Assembly: GCA_030867875.1 (NCBI GenBank)
Contig: JAOWCC010000936.1
Coordinates: 80,881,032 to 80,945,031 of the forward strand
Source: Actinernus sp. WN-2022
Taxonomy: Eukaryota; Cnidaria; Anthozoa; Actiniaria; Actinernidae
Direction of reading: 5' to 3'
Length of the DNA: 64,000 nt
The notes below the pieces were generated by a model. The model worked only from the letters and a program-made list of their open reading frames with translations. It had not been told where the DNA came from and ran no database searches. Below are positions 49,046 through 62,200 of this stretch, in pieces (within the stretch, counting starts at the first letter, position 1; each line of letters begins with the position of its first letter). The position numbers and the translations under genes are program-made.

Positions 49046-50407
49046 GTTTCCTTTCTCCCATCCAATGACGTCGTTGTTGACAGTAGAGGTTATCTGTTGG
49101 ATTCAGTGTAGTAATCAAAGTAGCCAATCATCATAGTTGGGACTCACATGACAGTTCTCAATTTGATGGGTAGTTGTGAGAGGTTCTGAGTAGTTGTCAT
49201 CATGTGCCCGGTACCAACCAATCAATGAGTATTCTTAATCTTAATGAAAAATAATAATTGTCTCGGCTGCTATGATTGGTTTAGTGTTGCCGGTCAATGT
49301 CCATTGCATCAATAGCCGACTTCCTCGCACCCAGATCTCCCATATTTACTCACCCAAAACATGGGGTGGGATCTGGGTACGAGATTAAAGCCATGAAGTC
49401 CTGACTAACTCAGCTTGCCACGAGTCGACCTCTTTATGTTTTCTTTATTTCAAGCAAAGAAGTCGCGAGAGATCGACTTGTTTCTCTTGTGAGGATTAGA
49501 ATCTAATTAAATATTCTGGTGCAAAAATTGATTGACGCGTGGTTTAGGAAAAGGTGACAATTTTCATTTTTACGTGTCGATCTCACCGTCAAAGTTCACG
49601 TTAGATCATGCTTCTCAAAAGCTAAAAACTGTAGGATTTCACGGTACCAAATGAATTTGGCGCGAAACAAGTGGGAAAAGTCCTTTAAAATAACTAACCG
49701 AAGCGGGAGAAAAAGGACTATGAGAAAGTCTATTAAAAGACCAGTCAAAGCCCCACTGAATACTTGAGACGTAAAACATAAAAAACTTTAAAACTTCGTA
49801 GGTTTGTCCTTTAAGTGAACTCGTTCAGACCGCGAAAAGTTTTATTTACCCAGTCTATATATTGATATGTTATATGAAACTAGCTTCGAAACTTCTGATT
49901 AGCGATGTTACAAAACGGTCGGATATGTCAATAGTACTTTGTCGGTGAACGTTGTTAGAGGCTACCTATATTGTACGGGAAGATAAGAGCTGTAATCGGT
50001 TTGAAAGGGCAGAAACGACAGGCCGTTTTTTTCGCTGTTCAAAGTTTTTTCTTCTGGGAAACAAAGGCTGTATTAGTAATCTTTATAATCAAGTAATAAG
50101 CCATCGTTGGCTGGGGAACTAACGAGTAAATCACAACTCACTAATATCAATTTTCATGACGTTTATATTGCGTTTGATACAAACAACTGTATAGTTACTT
50201 TGTAATGTATATATGCACACAGTGCAATCATACATTGATCGGAGTCAAGAGAGGATAACTAGTTGTCTTGTTGGAGTATAACCACATATCATAGTACCAT
50301 GCATGATGTACATTAAATATTAATATTTACCGCTTAACATTATCTGTATTTTTTTTAAACGTAACGCATTATTCACAGTAAATCACGATCTCACGGTTGT
50401 AGCTAAG
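49046..50407. other. No gene; scattered MITE traces
   Basis: A palindrome around CCCAGATCTCCCAT ... GGTGGGATCTGGG at about 49330-49380 is MITE-like. No coding sequence is recognised. Confidence 0.4.
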
Positions 50408-50800
50408 TCAGTTCAGTTTGTAGCAATCGGAATTAATCACAACACATTTGCCATTTGACAACAATACGGCTTTCTTCTTTGCTTTACAGCCAATGGTATA
50501 ACAGACAGCGATGTTGTGGACAATTTGAGTCGAGTTGTAAAATGACTGCCAGACCCTCTTCTCTACACATGTGCTGGTGTTGGGGACCTGTCGCCTGGCA
50601 CGAGATCCTACACTGACGATTCCAACGATGAGAAGGTCCTTCAGACCTTGATCACGTGACGTGCTGTTTCCATGGTGATTGGTCTGGGGTGCGATAGTCA
50701 TGTGGTAGGTTTGGTTGGTAGTTGTTAGGTTGTTTGTGTCGAAGGACCGTGCATGGCAACGTATTCCGGTGACTGTCAGGGCGAAAATGGACAGAAAAAT
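50408..50800 (-). CDS. Secreted five-cysteine prepropeptide, subfamily B, copy B2 (exon 2)
   Basis: The exon starts after a TTTCTCTAG acceptor at 50801-50802 and is open for 130 codons plus stop. It begins in a hydrophobic signal segment (IFLSIFALTVTG). A short propeptide with NLT and NQT sequons, an RARR cleavage site and a mature peptide with five cysteines follow; the pattern matches subfamily A but the sequence is diverged. It has an NST glycosylation sequon inside the mature part and ends in SDCYKLN. By analogy with the A genes a short first exon with the ATG lies upstream (above 50802), but I could not identify it, so the gene may be incomplete. Confidence 0.75.
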   Translation of the reverse strand: MFLSIFALTVTGIRCHARSFDTNNLTTTNQTYHMTIAPQTNHHGNSTSRDQGLKDLLIVGIVSVGSRARRQVPNTSTCVEKRVWQSFYNSTQIVHNIAVCYTIGCKAKKKAVLLSNGKCVVINSDCYKLN

Positions 50801-50939
50801 CTAGAGAAAAATTAAGACAAATAAAAATAATATTAATTGGTTCTATTGCGGGTTTCTTTTGCAAATGTGACAGTGACTCCGTCGAGTAGCGAGAAAACAG
50901 AATTACAACTGTTTGCTGCAATGAAATGTTTAAAGGAGA

Positions 50940-51557
50940 ACTGAACCCTAAATCAATCCGACGATTGATTCAGGTATGCTAAGAATATGAATTTCTATAG
51001 ACCGCAACCTAAAACTAACTATGGCATGACTTCTTTCAAGTTTTCTTTATCGGCAAAATATGGTAATAGATCCCCACAGAAATTAAGTGTCTAAGTTACT
51101 TTCAGTTTAAGAAACATTATAAAATCTATCTTCTCAAATCACAACTGCCCTAGTTATGTGTTTGTTGATACTATTATTAGTTAATTAGTTTAATATATTA
51201 GCTAATTAGTCTAATATATTCGCTTTAAAAATTTGGTCCCTATCCTTTCCTAGATAGTTTTCTAATCCTAATCCTATAGGAGCTATCGAGGCTTAAGTCA
51301 ACCGCAGTTTTATATACCTTTAACCTGTATTTTACTTTGACCTGTGGCAGTGGTTAACTCGAAAGCTTCGTCTCCTTTAACCACTGCACATTCTCCCCCT
51401 GTTACTACCATATTTAATACTGTATTTATGTATCCTCCTCCTAAATGTCTATCATACTCTTTAATTGTAATTATCCGTGTAGTGCATAGAGTGGAAAATA
51501 AAGAAAACTTAAAACTAACGACTATACAAACTTGTATTCAAGAGAAATAAGTTAATA
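50940..51557. other. No gene recognised
   Basis: Should contain exon 1 and the promoter of B2, but neither was found. GGAGAACTGAACCC at about 50935 looks like the end of an inserted repeat. Confidence 0.35.
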
Positions 51558-51985
51558 ATAATAATAATAACTATGTTTAGACAGGGTTCCCATATCTCTG
51601 AGGAGTTTTTCAATGGGTCCCTGCGTAACATAACTAATAAAGTAAAATAAAGGTTAAATAAGACAGTTACAACTAATTAATAACAATGATAAGTAAAAAT
51701 TGATAAAAATGTAAGAACAATGAGAAATCTAAAAAGTTAAAAAGGAAAATGCGCTTTAAAATTGGCTAATGAGTTCGAATATCGTATTTCGGACGGGATG
51801 CAATTCCACTCGTCCAAAGCCTGATATGTAAAACAATGCTTTCCCCAGTTTGATCTTGCTTGTTTAAGATGGGCATTGTTCCTCTGCCTAGTGTTATAAT
51901 TATGTATATCTTTATTTAATAATACCAGTTCTAGATCTTTTTAATTTGCCAAGACTGTTAATAATTTCCCAATGTTAGGAATATT
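51558..51985 (-). pseudogene. LINE 3' end (RT C-terminus and tail)
   Basis: The minus strand reads NNAHLKQARSNWGK, FTYQALDEWNCIPSEIRYSN and ANFKAHF, the usual LINE C-terminal segment. An AT-rich 3' UTR and a TTA microsatellite follow at about 51550-51570. Confidence 0.75.
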
Positions 51986-53449
51986 CTCTTCTGACGTCCT
52001 ATTAGGTACTTTACAAGTCAACCCACCTTTACACAAGTCGCGTCCATAACTATCTTCACTTCTTGTTTCTTCACTTTTTTCTTTAAACTTTCTTCTCAGG
52101 AAATTAGATATCTCCTACGCTTTACAGTTTGAATCAAGTCTAGCAACATACCTTGCAGTTAACGTTTATATAGAATATCGTTGAATTCCAAAACTTTGAG
52201 TTATTTCCTGGTCTATTTTGAGCAATTTTCTAAGCGAACAAGGGAAGAAATTGTTTGAAGAATCAGACCTGTTTCACACAAGAACAAACAGTCTGGCAGC
52301 AAGTTCTATCCACGTAAGAGAAAGTTACATCTACATTTACACGTAACTTGTTCCGTTGTAACGTTTTTTTTCCTTCTATTATGTAGTCCAATTGTTACAA
52401 TAAATTCAATGTTATTTTCTACGGTGAATACTCTATATTATATACTAGGTCGCTGTAATTATTTGACGCAATGAATACTAAAGGTTAGGTTCAGTGCTAG
52501 GCTTCCCCTCACTGTCTGTTTTGTTATTCTTCCTGTGCCCCCCAGCTATGGACGGAATTGCAGCATCGTTGATGCAGAATTAGTTTGAGGAACTGAAGTT
52601 AATGGTTCGCTTGATGCCATCTTGGAGTCCAGAACAATTATCTATAAATAAGATATGATTAAAGATTCCCTTAATAATTGGTATCATAGTATTGTCATTT
52701 AAATAAAAATGTTCATCTGATGACGCAGTTCGATTGACAACGTAAGCCGGAAAGCCACATGTAAAACGGACTCAGGTAATTTGAATGACAAAGCGGTTGG
52801 TAACGGTTTGTGAGAAACGAGGCATACAGATATGATGAACTAGTTTCCGTGACTAGATTATAACTTTAAAATTAGATCGTATAATGAGGTGTAATGATTA
52901 TGGGATACAAGGGGAATGTTAGATATTATATTGTTCTACATCATGCTTCACAGCCTTGCTGATCTTTAAGGCGATAATAACTTCTATTCTAACTGATAAA
53001 TGACAAACAATTAGGTTCGAATTAGCAATCGGATGTTTATGAAGAATTGCAATTGAATTAGAATATGGAATAGAATATAGAATAAATGTAGACACTAGAA
53101 TGTAATGAAATGCGTGTGGTCTACTTGCCACTATATGTTCAGAGAAAATATGAATTATATATACTGCCATCTTAGCCAGACTTGTCTACTTATATATAAT
53201 AACGATTCATAATAGTTTCGTAACAAAAAAGCTACTCGGCTAATGGAGTGATCGGTTTTTAACACGGAAGTGTATAACGTTGTTACACCATTACTTCCTG
53301 CCGAAAAATTGCGTCATGGACAGTTAATATTCATTTATATAAGATAAAACAGGAATGATTCTTCCAAGCGAATCTTTCAGTCGAATATTTTTCCATCTAC
53401 AAGAGACTGAAAATAGCTACATAGGTAACAAACGCTATGATCCACAGCA
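51986..53449. repeat. Intergenic part of the duplicated peptide gene block (copy 3)
   Basis: Inverted counterpart of 15.9-18.3 kb: matching stretches include 51960-52050, 52090-52280, 52500-52650 and 52795-52880. Upstream of A3 it also matches the region upstream of A2. Confidence 0.65.
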
Positions 53450-53457
53450 TATATAAA
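53450..53457 (+). promoter_or_regulatory. TATA box of peptide gene A3
   Basis: TATATAAA in the conserved context ACCAGTGGAGTGCACT, about 190 bp before the ATG. Confidence 0.7.
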
Positions 53458-53643
53458 CCAGTGGAGTGCACTTCATACGAGACCAGCCTAGCTTGGGAAG
53501 ACAAACTACGAGAAACAAGAACAAGAAACAAGAACAAGAAACAAGAACAAGAAACGAGAACAAGTGGTGCTGAAAAGAAGAACGGAAAAGAAACAAGAAG
53601 ATAAACTGAAGAGGCAATCGCAGACCAAATTTATCGTAACGAT

Positions 53644-54351
53644 ATGGAAAAACTAGATGTGAAGGTGAGCTCTGATTTTCATGAAGCATAGGAGACAGTT
53701 TAGGAGCAGAGAACTTGCTGTGTTTTTAATTCCAAAGAATTTAAAGGCTTTTGTATCTGACCTTACTTCGATTCTAAGAAAGATTGAGTGCTTGTGATAA
53801 AAATTGAACGATTTACACTATTAGTTACAATATCCACTGCAGCAAAGTGAATATGCTAATTAAGATTTATTCCTACACATTTTACTGATGTGATTATCTG
53901 ATGACGAAAACCTGTTTGATTTTTTCTTAATTGGCAGATGTTTGTGGCATTCTTTGTCCTGGCTGTTGTGACTGTACCATGCTGCTATGGACGACCGCTG
54001 GACACAGATGATAATTCTACATCTCACCACACCGCTAACCTAACAACTAACAACCAAACCTATCACGTCATCGTACTACAGACCAATCAGGACGAGGAGA
54101 TCGAGTCACATGACCAGAGCCCTCAAGATCTAAGCACAGTATTAGTGCCGAGTGTGGAAGACGGCAAGATTTATCGTACAAGACGACAAACTCCGAACAC
54201 TTGTATCCAAAAAAGAGAAACAGTTTGGTTACCAGGAGGCAAATATGCCGTCCATAATGTCGCTGTATGCAAAGATGGCTGCACTGCAAAGAAAAAGGCG
54301 CAACTGCTGCCGAATAACCAGTGTGTTGTAGTTAATTCTGATTGTTACTAA
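53644..54351 (+). CDS. Secreted five-cysteine prepropeptide, subfamily A, copy A3 (two exons)
   Basis: Exon 1 is 53644-53664 (MEKLDVK, donor GTGAGC). Exon 2 is 53938-54351 (acceptor TTGGCAG). The phase-0 intron is 273 bp and the product is 144 residues. The organisation is as in A2: signal peptide, glycosylatable acidic propeptide, RTRR site, basic five-cysteine peptide with KKK and a C-terminal SDCY. Cleavage after RTRR leaves an N-terminal Gln that could cyclise to pyroglutamate. LINE sequence begins about 35 bp after the stop, so the native poly(A) region is displaced. The intact frame, conserved TATA and conserved splice sites argue that the gene is functional. Function unknown. Confidence 0.85.
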
Positions 54352-54385
54352 CCAACCACGATCAAGTAACACGAGTAATGCTACA

Positions 54386-55440
54386 ATCAAGTCAAGTCAA
54401 TCTTTATTTACCATATAATATATATGTTTACACACAAAATAAAATAAAATGAAATATATAAACAGCATGTTTCTTTTTATTATTTGTTTGTTTGTTTGTT
54501 TGTATCTTTTGTCGGTCTATCTCGATTATTGTAGACCTATGTGGAATATGTTATATTAAATATATATTATGTATATATGGAAGGTGTTCGATCAATTAGA
54601 AAAAGTTCAAGGAGCCGGTACAGGCACTGACAACCATGGGCGGCAAAATTGTATAATTGATAAATCAGCACTGCGAGTAGAAGTACATCGGTACAACAAA
54701 AGAACATAGATTATGAACAGAAAAACAAACACATAGTCAATAATTAGGATTCATTGTTTTAGTTGTAAAAGATGTGATTTAAGTCTAGCCTGAAAATATT
54801 TAAGGATAGTGTTTGGGTTTTAGTGCTATCAGGGGAATTCCAGAAGGTTGGTCCATGGTTTCCTGGTACGTTGTTGTTCTAGCTTGGTGGATGTGAATTT
54901 TGATGGCAGTCGGTGTTTCATAAGAATATATGTCTCTGTTAAGGATAAAGTAGGCTCAAAAGCATTGAGGTATAATAGAGAATCTGTCAAATGTTTTAAC
55001 TACATAAAGGATCCTGTTTGATATTTATTGATGTCAAATACATCAAGTAATTTGAGCTTAAGGAATAGAGGATTGGTTTCTACATTGTCATTGGCTATAA
55101 TTCTTACAGCTCGCTTTTGGAGTATTAGAATTTTATTAAGACTAGTGGGGTACGTTTTAGCCCATACAATATTACAGTACTGGACATACGGCAACACTAA
55201 AGAACAATATAGGGTTCGCCTGATAGGGACGGTTAAAAGAGATTTTACTTTGTTGATCACACCAACAGATTTAGCCACTGAGTTTGAGGGCAACGTGTTC
55301 AATGTGGGGTTTCCAGTCTATATGTTCATTTATATAAACACCAAGGAATTTGATTGAGGAAACCTGGCCAATGTTTTGAGAATCAATACAAATACTTAGT
55401 TAGTAAGGTTAGGGATGAGTTTATTTCTTGCACGAAACAT
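54386..55440 (-). pseudogene. LINE 3' fragment downstream of A3
   Basis: The minus-strand frame 55000-55302 encodes VAKSVGVINKVKSLL, LYCSLVLPYVQYCNIVW and ILQKRAVRII, all RT C-terminal motifs. The 3' tail ends at about 54386 with a short CAAGT repeat. The reading frame is broken before the true C-terminus. Confidence 0.75.
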
Positions 55441-55494
55441 GATATAATTATACGAGAGCAAGTTAGCCTCGGCTTACCTAAGCCGCGAAGTTAA

Positions 55495-57450
55495 TAATAA
55501 TCTTTATTTGTATAGTGCTGTTTCCACAAAGAATAAGTGCCCAATAGCGCTTAACAAATATATAAGGCTGTGCGCAAAAATAAAACGGCGCTCACAACAA
55601 GATCAAATAAATAACTATGTGAGCAATAAAAATTATCCTACAACTACAGCTAACTAATTAACAGCATTATAGAAATGAGAAACTAAAAACTAAGCTAGCC
55701 TAAACTATAAGTAAAATAATAATAACGATCTGCGTTTTACATGGTACAAAGTGAACAAAGATATTTTCAGAAACTCATGAATAATTCATGAGCATTTTGT
55801 CCAATCACATGAAGCGAATCACTCACGTGCATGCTCCTTTATACCCGATAAAACGCAAGGGTCTTTAGACAACTTTTCACTGTACAATTGTGGCCCAATA
55901 TAAAACTTCATGGTTGAGGCCTTTTTCCTTTGTTGAACAAAGGGCCACACTCGTACAGTGAAAATCGTATAAAGACCCTCCTAGTCAATCCTCATGAAAC
56001 CAAGGGCTTAACCGTGAATCTTTATAAAGACCCTCACTCGTACAGAGAAAGTCCTTAAAAAGATCCTTACGGGAAATATGAGACTCAGGGTTGCTCAACC
56101 AACGGTCTAAGTCCAACGCCCGAAGAGCTCGAAGACAAAGGCCCCTTGGCTCACAGTTATTCATACGCAACCGGCCTAATATCATGGAACCCAAATTTTC
56201 GCTCCATATTACAACTGCGCATGTCAGTAACGCACAACGTAGCTATAAACAAATAATTATTCGCTTTTCATCTAAATTTCTGAAAATTATTATCTTTTAG
56301 AAGTAATGTTTTTGAAGCCGTTTAATAAGCTTGCAGCACGTGTTTGATCAGATCTCTGATAAAACACTGCTGTTCGTTTATTAAACTATACATCAAACAC
56401 CAGGCGAATGCCCACGTGACAGCGTCCACACAGTAGAGGGGGTCCATTGTAATTGCCTCTCCCTTGACCTCACCACACATACCCGGATGTTGTTGTATTT
56501 GTAAAGACTAATAGACGTCGGACAATAGAGTAAGCTAGATAAATAACATAAGAATCCTATTCGTAAGCAAATATTTCATGTATAAAATCTAACCAACTGG
56601 AGTTAATAAAATGCCTTCTTGAACAAATAGGTCTTGAGTTGCTTCTTGAAGCTGATAAGTGAGTCACAGACCCTTATATCTTGTGGCAGCGAATTCCACA
56701 AGAGAAGGCGCAACACAAGAAAATGCTCTATAGCCATAGGAGCGCAAGTACGGTTGCTGGAAGACGATCTAAGATTACGCTTAGGAACATAGGCAGTAAT
56801 AGGCCCTTTGCAGCTAACAAATCACGTGGTTGTACTGGAGAGCAAAAAATAACTGACTTCATTTATTTAAAGGCCTTGTACGAGATCGGTATTGCTATTA
56901 GAAAAACCTGTTTGCAAATGCTATTTTCCACCTCCAATCAATTGCCGATCTTTCTAAAACTGCGTTTTTAAAGATAGCTTGCTCTCCAGTATTCATGGCA
57001 ACGCCTTTCCCATGGGGATCATGAGCTCAATTCATTCGTTAATGAAGTATTATATCAGCACGTGACTGTTATCTGCAAAGGGCCTATTAAGTCGGCGATA
57101 TGACGGTGCCGTTCCGTGTAGAGCCTTATAAGTAATTAATAATATCTTAAATATAATCCGTTCTTCTACCGGCAACCAGTGTAAATTGAACAAAACAGGA
57201 CGGTGTTATATGGTCACACTTACGAGTTAATGTCACCACCCGGGCTGCGGCGTTTTGAACACTCTGCAGACGGACAATAAGGTATTTAGGTAAACCATAC
57301 AGTAGCGAATTACAGAAATCTAACCTAGAAGTAACAAATACGTGTTTCAGCAGCCGAATTGAAAGCTAAGGTATTTTCTGATACGACAAATGTTCCTGAG
57401 ATGGTAGAAGCCAGATTTACAGACACTAGTAATATACTGTTCCATTCCCG
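55495..57450 (-). pseudogene. LINE 3' fragment of the same family as 2-892, split by a MITE
   Basis: From 57350 downward the minus strand reads FVTSRLDFCNSLLYGL, LQSVQNAAARVVT and CDHITP. From 56740 to 56608 it reads LLWNSLPQDIRVCDSLI, KKQLKTYLFKKAFY and a stop. Frameshifts are present. The MITE at 56802-57084 separates the halves. The 3' UTR extends to about 55495. Confidence 0.75.
56802..57084. mobile_element. 283-bp MITE with GGCCCTTTGCAG ends and TA flanks
   Basis: Left GGCCCTTTGCAGCTAACA and right complement (TGTTATCTGCAAAGGGCC) form terminal repeats of about 28 bp. TA occurs on both sides. Inserted in the LINE fragment. Confidence 0.75.
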
Positions 57451-57904
57451 GCGTGTCTAGTCATTGTCTAGTCGTTCGATGGAGTTCGATTAATCTTGTA
57501 ATCGAACGTAATCGAACTCACCCAAAAATCGGGTAATCGAACCTAATCGAACTCTTAAATTGGAAATCCAGTCAAAGCAGTTTACATTTCCGGGGTACAG
57601 AATTTGCATCAATCTCAATTCAAAGCAGTCAAGAGTTTAGCGCGCGCTTGCTATCCATTGCGGTGGCAAAAGATAAGGAGAGAAATAGCACTACAGAAAG
57701 AAATATATATCAGCGGATTTTTTTTTACTCCGTATTGCGTTATTTTCAGATCCGATTCCACATAAAAGAAGTACGATATTAACAATTGTTTTAGTATTTA
57801 CCAAAAAAGTTATATAGCCAGCCGGCTCAACTTGGTTCAAAAAGTTCAAAAAGCCATTGATAAGTAAATTCTTCCCGAGCGCTATTTTGTCTCCAAGCCC
57901 GGAG
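57451..57904. other. No gene; low-complexity ATCGAAC-rich stretch
   Basis: AATCGAAC-type units repeat imperfectly at about 57480-57560. Otherwise unremarkable. Confidence 0.45.
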
Positions 57905-58115
57905 GTGAATATAAATACAATAACCTATTTGCGGCGTCGAAATATACCCAGATATATTTCGTCAGCGGACATTATCTGATCCGAGAGTGATCCGAGAAGA
58001 GAACAGTTCCCGAGAGCGAAGCTCGAGGAAAACTGTGAGCTGAGGATGAGATAATGTCCAAGGACAAATATCAGGGCATATTTCGACACCACAATGTAGG
58101 TTATTGTTGTTATCA
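57905..58115. mobile_element. Foldback MITE
   Basis: The left arm CAATAACCTATTTGCGGCGT and on to GGACATTATCTGATCC is mirrored in the right arm to about 58115. A further single left arm follows at about 58165-58235. Confidence 0.6.
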
Positions 58116-58247
58116 TCCTGCCAATATTTGCTTTGATGCGCTCTTGTACGCTCACAGGGGGTGTATAAATACAATAACCTATTTGCGGCGTCGAAATCTG
58201 CTATTGATATGATATTCGTCCGCGGACATTATCTATTTTGCCCTCAC

Positions 58248-58841
58248 TTCGTATCAAAACACTCAACCAGTTCAGGAGAACTCCCGTTTATTTTGGATTT
58301 GTCGCCAGCGCCCCTCATGCAGTGTCCACTGCAAATATTTAACAATCAGACATTCTATGTTCTGTCTCCTACTTCCTAAATTACAATAAGTCATGCTGAG
58401 CCGGACACGAAAACCAGGAAACCCTGTGGGAAACATTCTGGAACGTGTTCTCCAACCCTTGCTGCAGCAATGCTCTTGGAGGTTAAGAGCCTAATAAAAA
58501 TTATGGTATCATCTAGCTCTGAACATTTAAATAAATACTTTGATCGCCCTAAAATAAATCCACAAACGTTGAATAAGCGTTCTACTGGGAGCTGGCTAGA
58601 GTGCTTTTCACATGCTATATTACACTATATATAGTCACTCCCTTGACACACTGCTTCATCCTCAAGTGCTACTCACGTGCCGTCAAAATAAACATTTCAG
58701 CCTTTATCATTACTTTCAGACGGCAGAAATGTATGAATTTTGCCTTCGTATCAAAACACTCAACCAGTTCAGGAGAACTCCTGTTTATTTTGGATTTGTC
58801 GCCAGCGCCCCTCATGCAGTGCCCACTGCAAACATTTAGAG
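58248..58841 (+). repeat. Pair of 95-bp direct repeats about 500 bp apart
   Basis: CGTATCAAAACACTCAACCA at 58248 and 58747 starts a block of about 95 bp with only a few differences. The second copy lies downstream of unrelated sequence. Confidence 0.8.
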
Positions 58842-59049
58842 TTATTAAAAGTTAGGGCTTGACTGGTGAGAAAATTGTTCGTATTGCGAACTATTCATTG
58901 CAAGTGTTTGGGAGTTTCTTGGTGTAGCAAGGCACCACATGACGTCATTCTTTCCCTCTCTTGAATATTCATTGAAAAGCACCAAATGACATCACGTGTG
59001 TTGAGTATAGTGATACACCAGCACAAGAGGAAGACCTTTCCCAATAATA

Positions 59050-59292
59050 AGTCTCAAGGCGTTGTCCCACTGTCCCGGGACAACGGGACAACAAAATTGT
59101 ATGCATACTAATGAGTATAGCTGAGAGACCGGGACAACGGGACAGCCACTTCGTCGAAATAATTATAAGTCTCAAGTCGTTGTCCCACTGTCCAAGGACA
59201 ACGGGACAACAAAATTGTATGCATACTAATGAGTATAGCTGAGAGACAGGGACAACGGGACAACGGGACAACCACTTTGACGAAATAATTCT
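59050..59292 (+). repeat. Tandem duplication, about 118-bp unit, GGGACAACGG-rich
   Basis: TTGTATGCATACTAATGAGT occurs twice, each preceded by CGTTGTCCCACTGTCC and followed by GGGACAACGGGAC motifs. It lies immediately upstream of the LINE at 59296. Confidence 0.85.
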
Positions 59293-59295
59293 AAG

Positions 59296-62200
59296 TACGA
59301 AATCTGCCCTAGCTGGGAAACCGGAATTGGTGTGGTGTGGTGTGGAGTTGGAACGCAGGCTCACACAAACGGCTCACACCAAGAATGAACTCTCCAACTT
59401 TAACTGTTTGCTTCTCAACGCCCGTAGTCTGAAATCTATCTCCTCCACATCGAACAAGCTGACTCAGTTTCAACATTTGGTATATTCTAAACTTCCAAGC
59501 TTAGTAGCAGTAACAGAAACCTGGCTCAACAACTATGTTTATAATTCTGAAATATTACCTACTGGCTATAATATCTTCAGACGTGATCGTGTCGGTCGAC
59601 GAGGTGGTGGCGTTCTCCTTGCTTGTCGTGATCATTTGTCCTGTGTCTGTTCGCCACATCTTAGTCCTGATAACAGCGAAATTCTGGTCTGCGAACTGCA
59701 AGTTCCAGGATCCCCTAAAATCGCCGTGATTATTGCCTACAGACCTCCCTCTGTACGAACACTTTCCTAATTCACCTGGAACAAACTCTGAAAAACATTG
59801 AAACCTCTGGAATACAACGCTACATCCTACTTGGTGACTTTAATTTCCCTTCAATTGACTGGCAACTTAATTCATCAACAAATGAGGTGGAGAATGGATT
59901 CTGTGCTATTCTCGACGATTTCTTCCTAACCCAGTTAGTTGGTTGTGCCACCCATAGACTTGGGAATTTATTAGACCTTGTTTTGACAAATTTCCCTGAA
60001 TCTTTTACTGTGCCTGAATGCCATGAATTTGCCTTTGACTCTGACCACCACACTATAACCTTTGGAATCAATCTTATGGGATCAAGAAAACATAAGTTGC
60101 GCCGTACTGTCTACAACTTCAAGAAGGCTAACTTTGATGATCTTAGATCTTGTTTGGCTGATACCAACCTCGCTAAGTCTCTCCTGGATAGTGATATCAA
60201 TACCAACTGGATCAATTGGCTGACGACTGTCACTCGTTGTGTGGATACCATCATCCCCAAAGTTACTGTCAAAAATTCTACTTCCCCTCCTTGGATTGAC
60301 TCTGAAATAATTCACCTCTCCAACAAGAAAGAAACACTCTGGCGTAGAACCAAACGCTCTAGTTCCTTATACCTTAAAGTGAAACTACGTAAGTTAACTA
60401 ATAATTTAAAGAATCTTGTAGAGTCTAAATATTATCAATTCATCAACAATGCTAGCTCTGATCTTTTTAATAACCCTAAGCGGTTCTGGTCTATTTTCCA
60501 GACTAAAACTAAATCACGTTCCTTACCTAAAGTAATTAAGGGATTAGGTCAGATCGCAGCAACCTCTATCGAGAAAGCCAACCTGTTTAATAAGTATTTT
60601 TTTTCTGTTTTCAATTTAAGTAACCTCTCTCCCAGTTCGTATGATTGCTTACCTTCTGTAAATCCTCAATTGAGTTCTTTTCATTTTACAACTTCAGAGG
60701 TTAGAAAGATTTTAGAGAGCCTTGATGTTAACAAAGCCATTGGTCCTGATGGGCTCTCACCTAGAATTCTTAGGGAATGTGCTTTGGAACTCTCTCCATC
60801 CCTTTGTTCTCTATTTAATAAATCACTCTCTTTGGGAGTTGTGCCATCAGCATGGAAGGAGGCCAATGTCACTCCAGTTCACAAAAAGATGACAAGGACT
60901 TGGTGGACAACTATCGTCCTATCTCCCTACTATCTTGTGTCAGTAAGGTGATGGAGAGATGCTTATTAAATCGCATGCTCCCTTTCTTGGAGGATTCTTT
61001 GTATCACCTCCAACATGGCTTCCTTAAAGGGAAATCCTGCACAACACAGATGGTAGATGTCCTAAATTATTTTTCTAAAATTCTTGATAATGCTGGTCAA
61101 GTTGATGTTCTCTACCTAGATTATTCTAAAGCCTTTGATTCTGTCCCTCACTCTCTCCTTATCCACAAACTTAAGAATTTTGGGATAAATGGCAACCTAC
61201 TTAATTGGATTCATAGCTACTTGACTGACCGCCGTCAAAGAGTTGTAATCGAAGGTAGTTCATCTGACTGGTTACCAGTAGCCTCTGGCGTCCCCCAAGG
61301 CTCAATTCTAGGTCCATTTCTGTTTCTTCTTTATATTAATGACATTCCCAGCTGTCTCTCACCTAATTCCACTCTAGCTCTATTTGCAGACGACTCCAAA
61401 TGTTATAGAGAAATCACCACTCCTGATGACTGTCTGGCACTCCAACAAGACATTGATTCCCTATTGCACTGGAGTGAGACCTGGGGCATGTCTTTTAATA
61501 CATCTAAATGTAAAATCCTTAGAGTGACAAGGTCTTCTAATCCATGCATCTACCCCTACAGTATGGGTTCCAGAATCATTACACCTACACAGGTCTATTG
61601 TGACCTCGGCTTTGACGTTACGTCAAACCTTACTTGGAATGCCCACATAGATAAAATTTCCAAAAAAGCCAACCGCTCTCTGGGTTTTGTCAAACGTACC
61701 TGTGGTCATAGAACCAATAGCTCCGCTAAGCGCCTTTTGTATCTTTCCCTAGTTCGAAGCCGACTGGAAACAGGAGTTCCTGTATGGTCAGTAGCAACCA
61801 AACGTAATTTGTTGAAGCTCGAAAGAGTCCAAAGGCGAGCTACTAAATTCATAACTTGTTCCGATTCTGACTACAAATCCAGACTCAAGTCCTGTAACCT
61901 TTTACCTTTATCTTTTCGTAGAGAATTACTCGACCTTTCTTTCTTATTTAAATGTAAAATAGGTTTAATTTGCATTGATATTCTTAAGTATTTATCACCG
62001 TACATTCCAATTAGAAATACTAGAAATGCTGCCAAAGGTCCATTATTTAGCACTAAATTTTGCAACACTGAGACCTGTGCTTATTCCTTTTTTAACCGTG
62101 TCATTCCACTCTGGAATGCTCTACCACTTGAGGCCAGATTATCTTATAAGTACAGTTCATTTAAAAATATTATTTCTCTTCATTATTTTGAACTTTTTAT

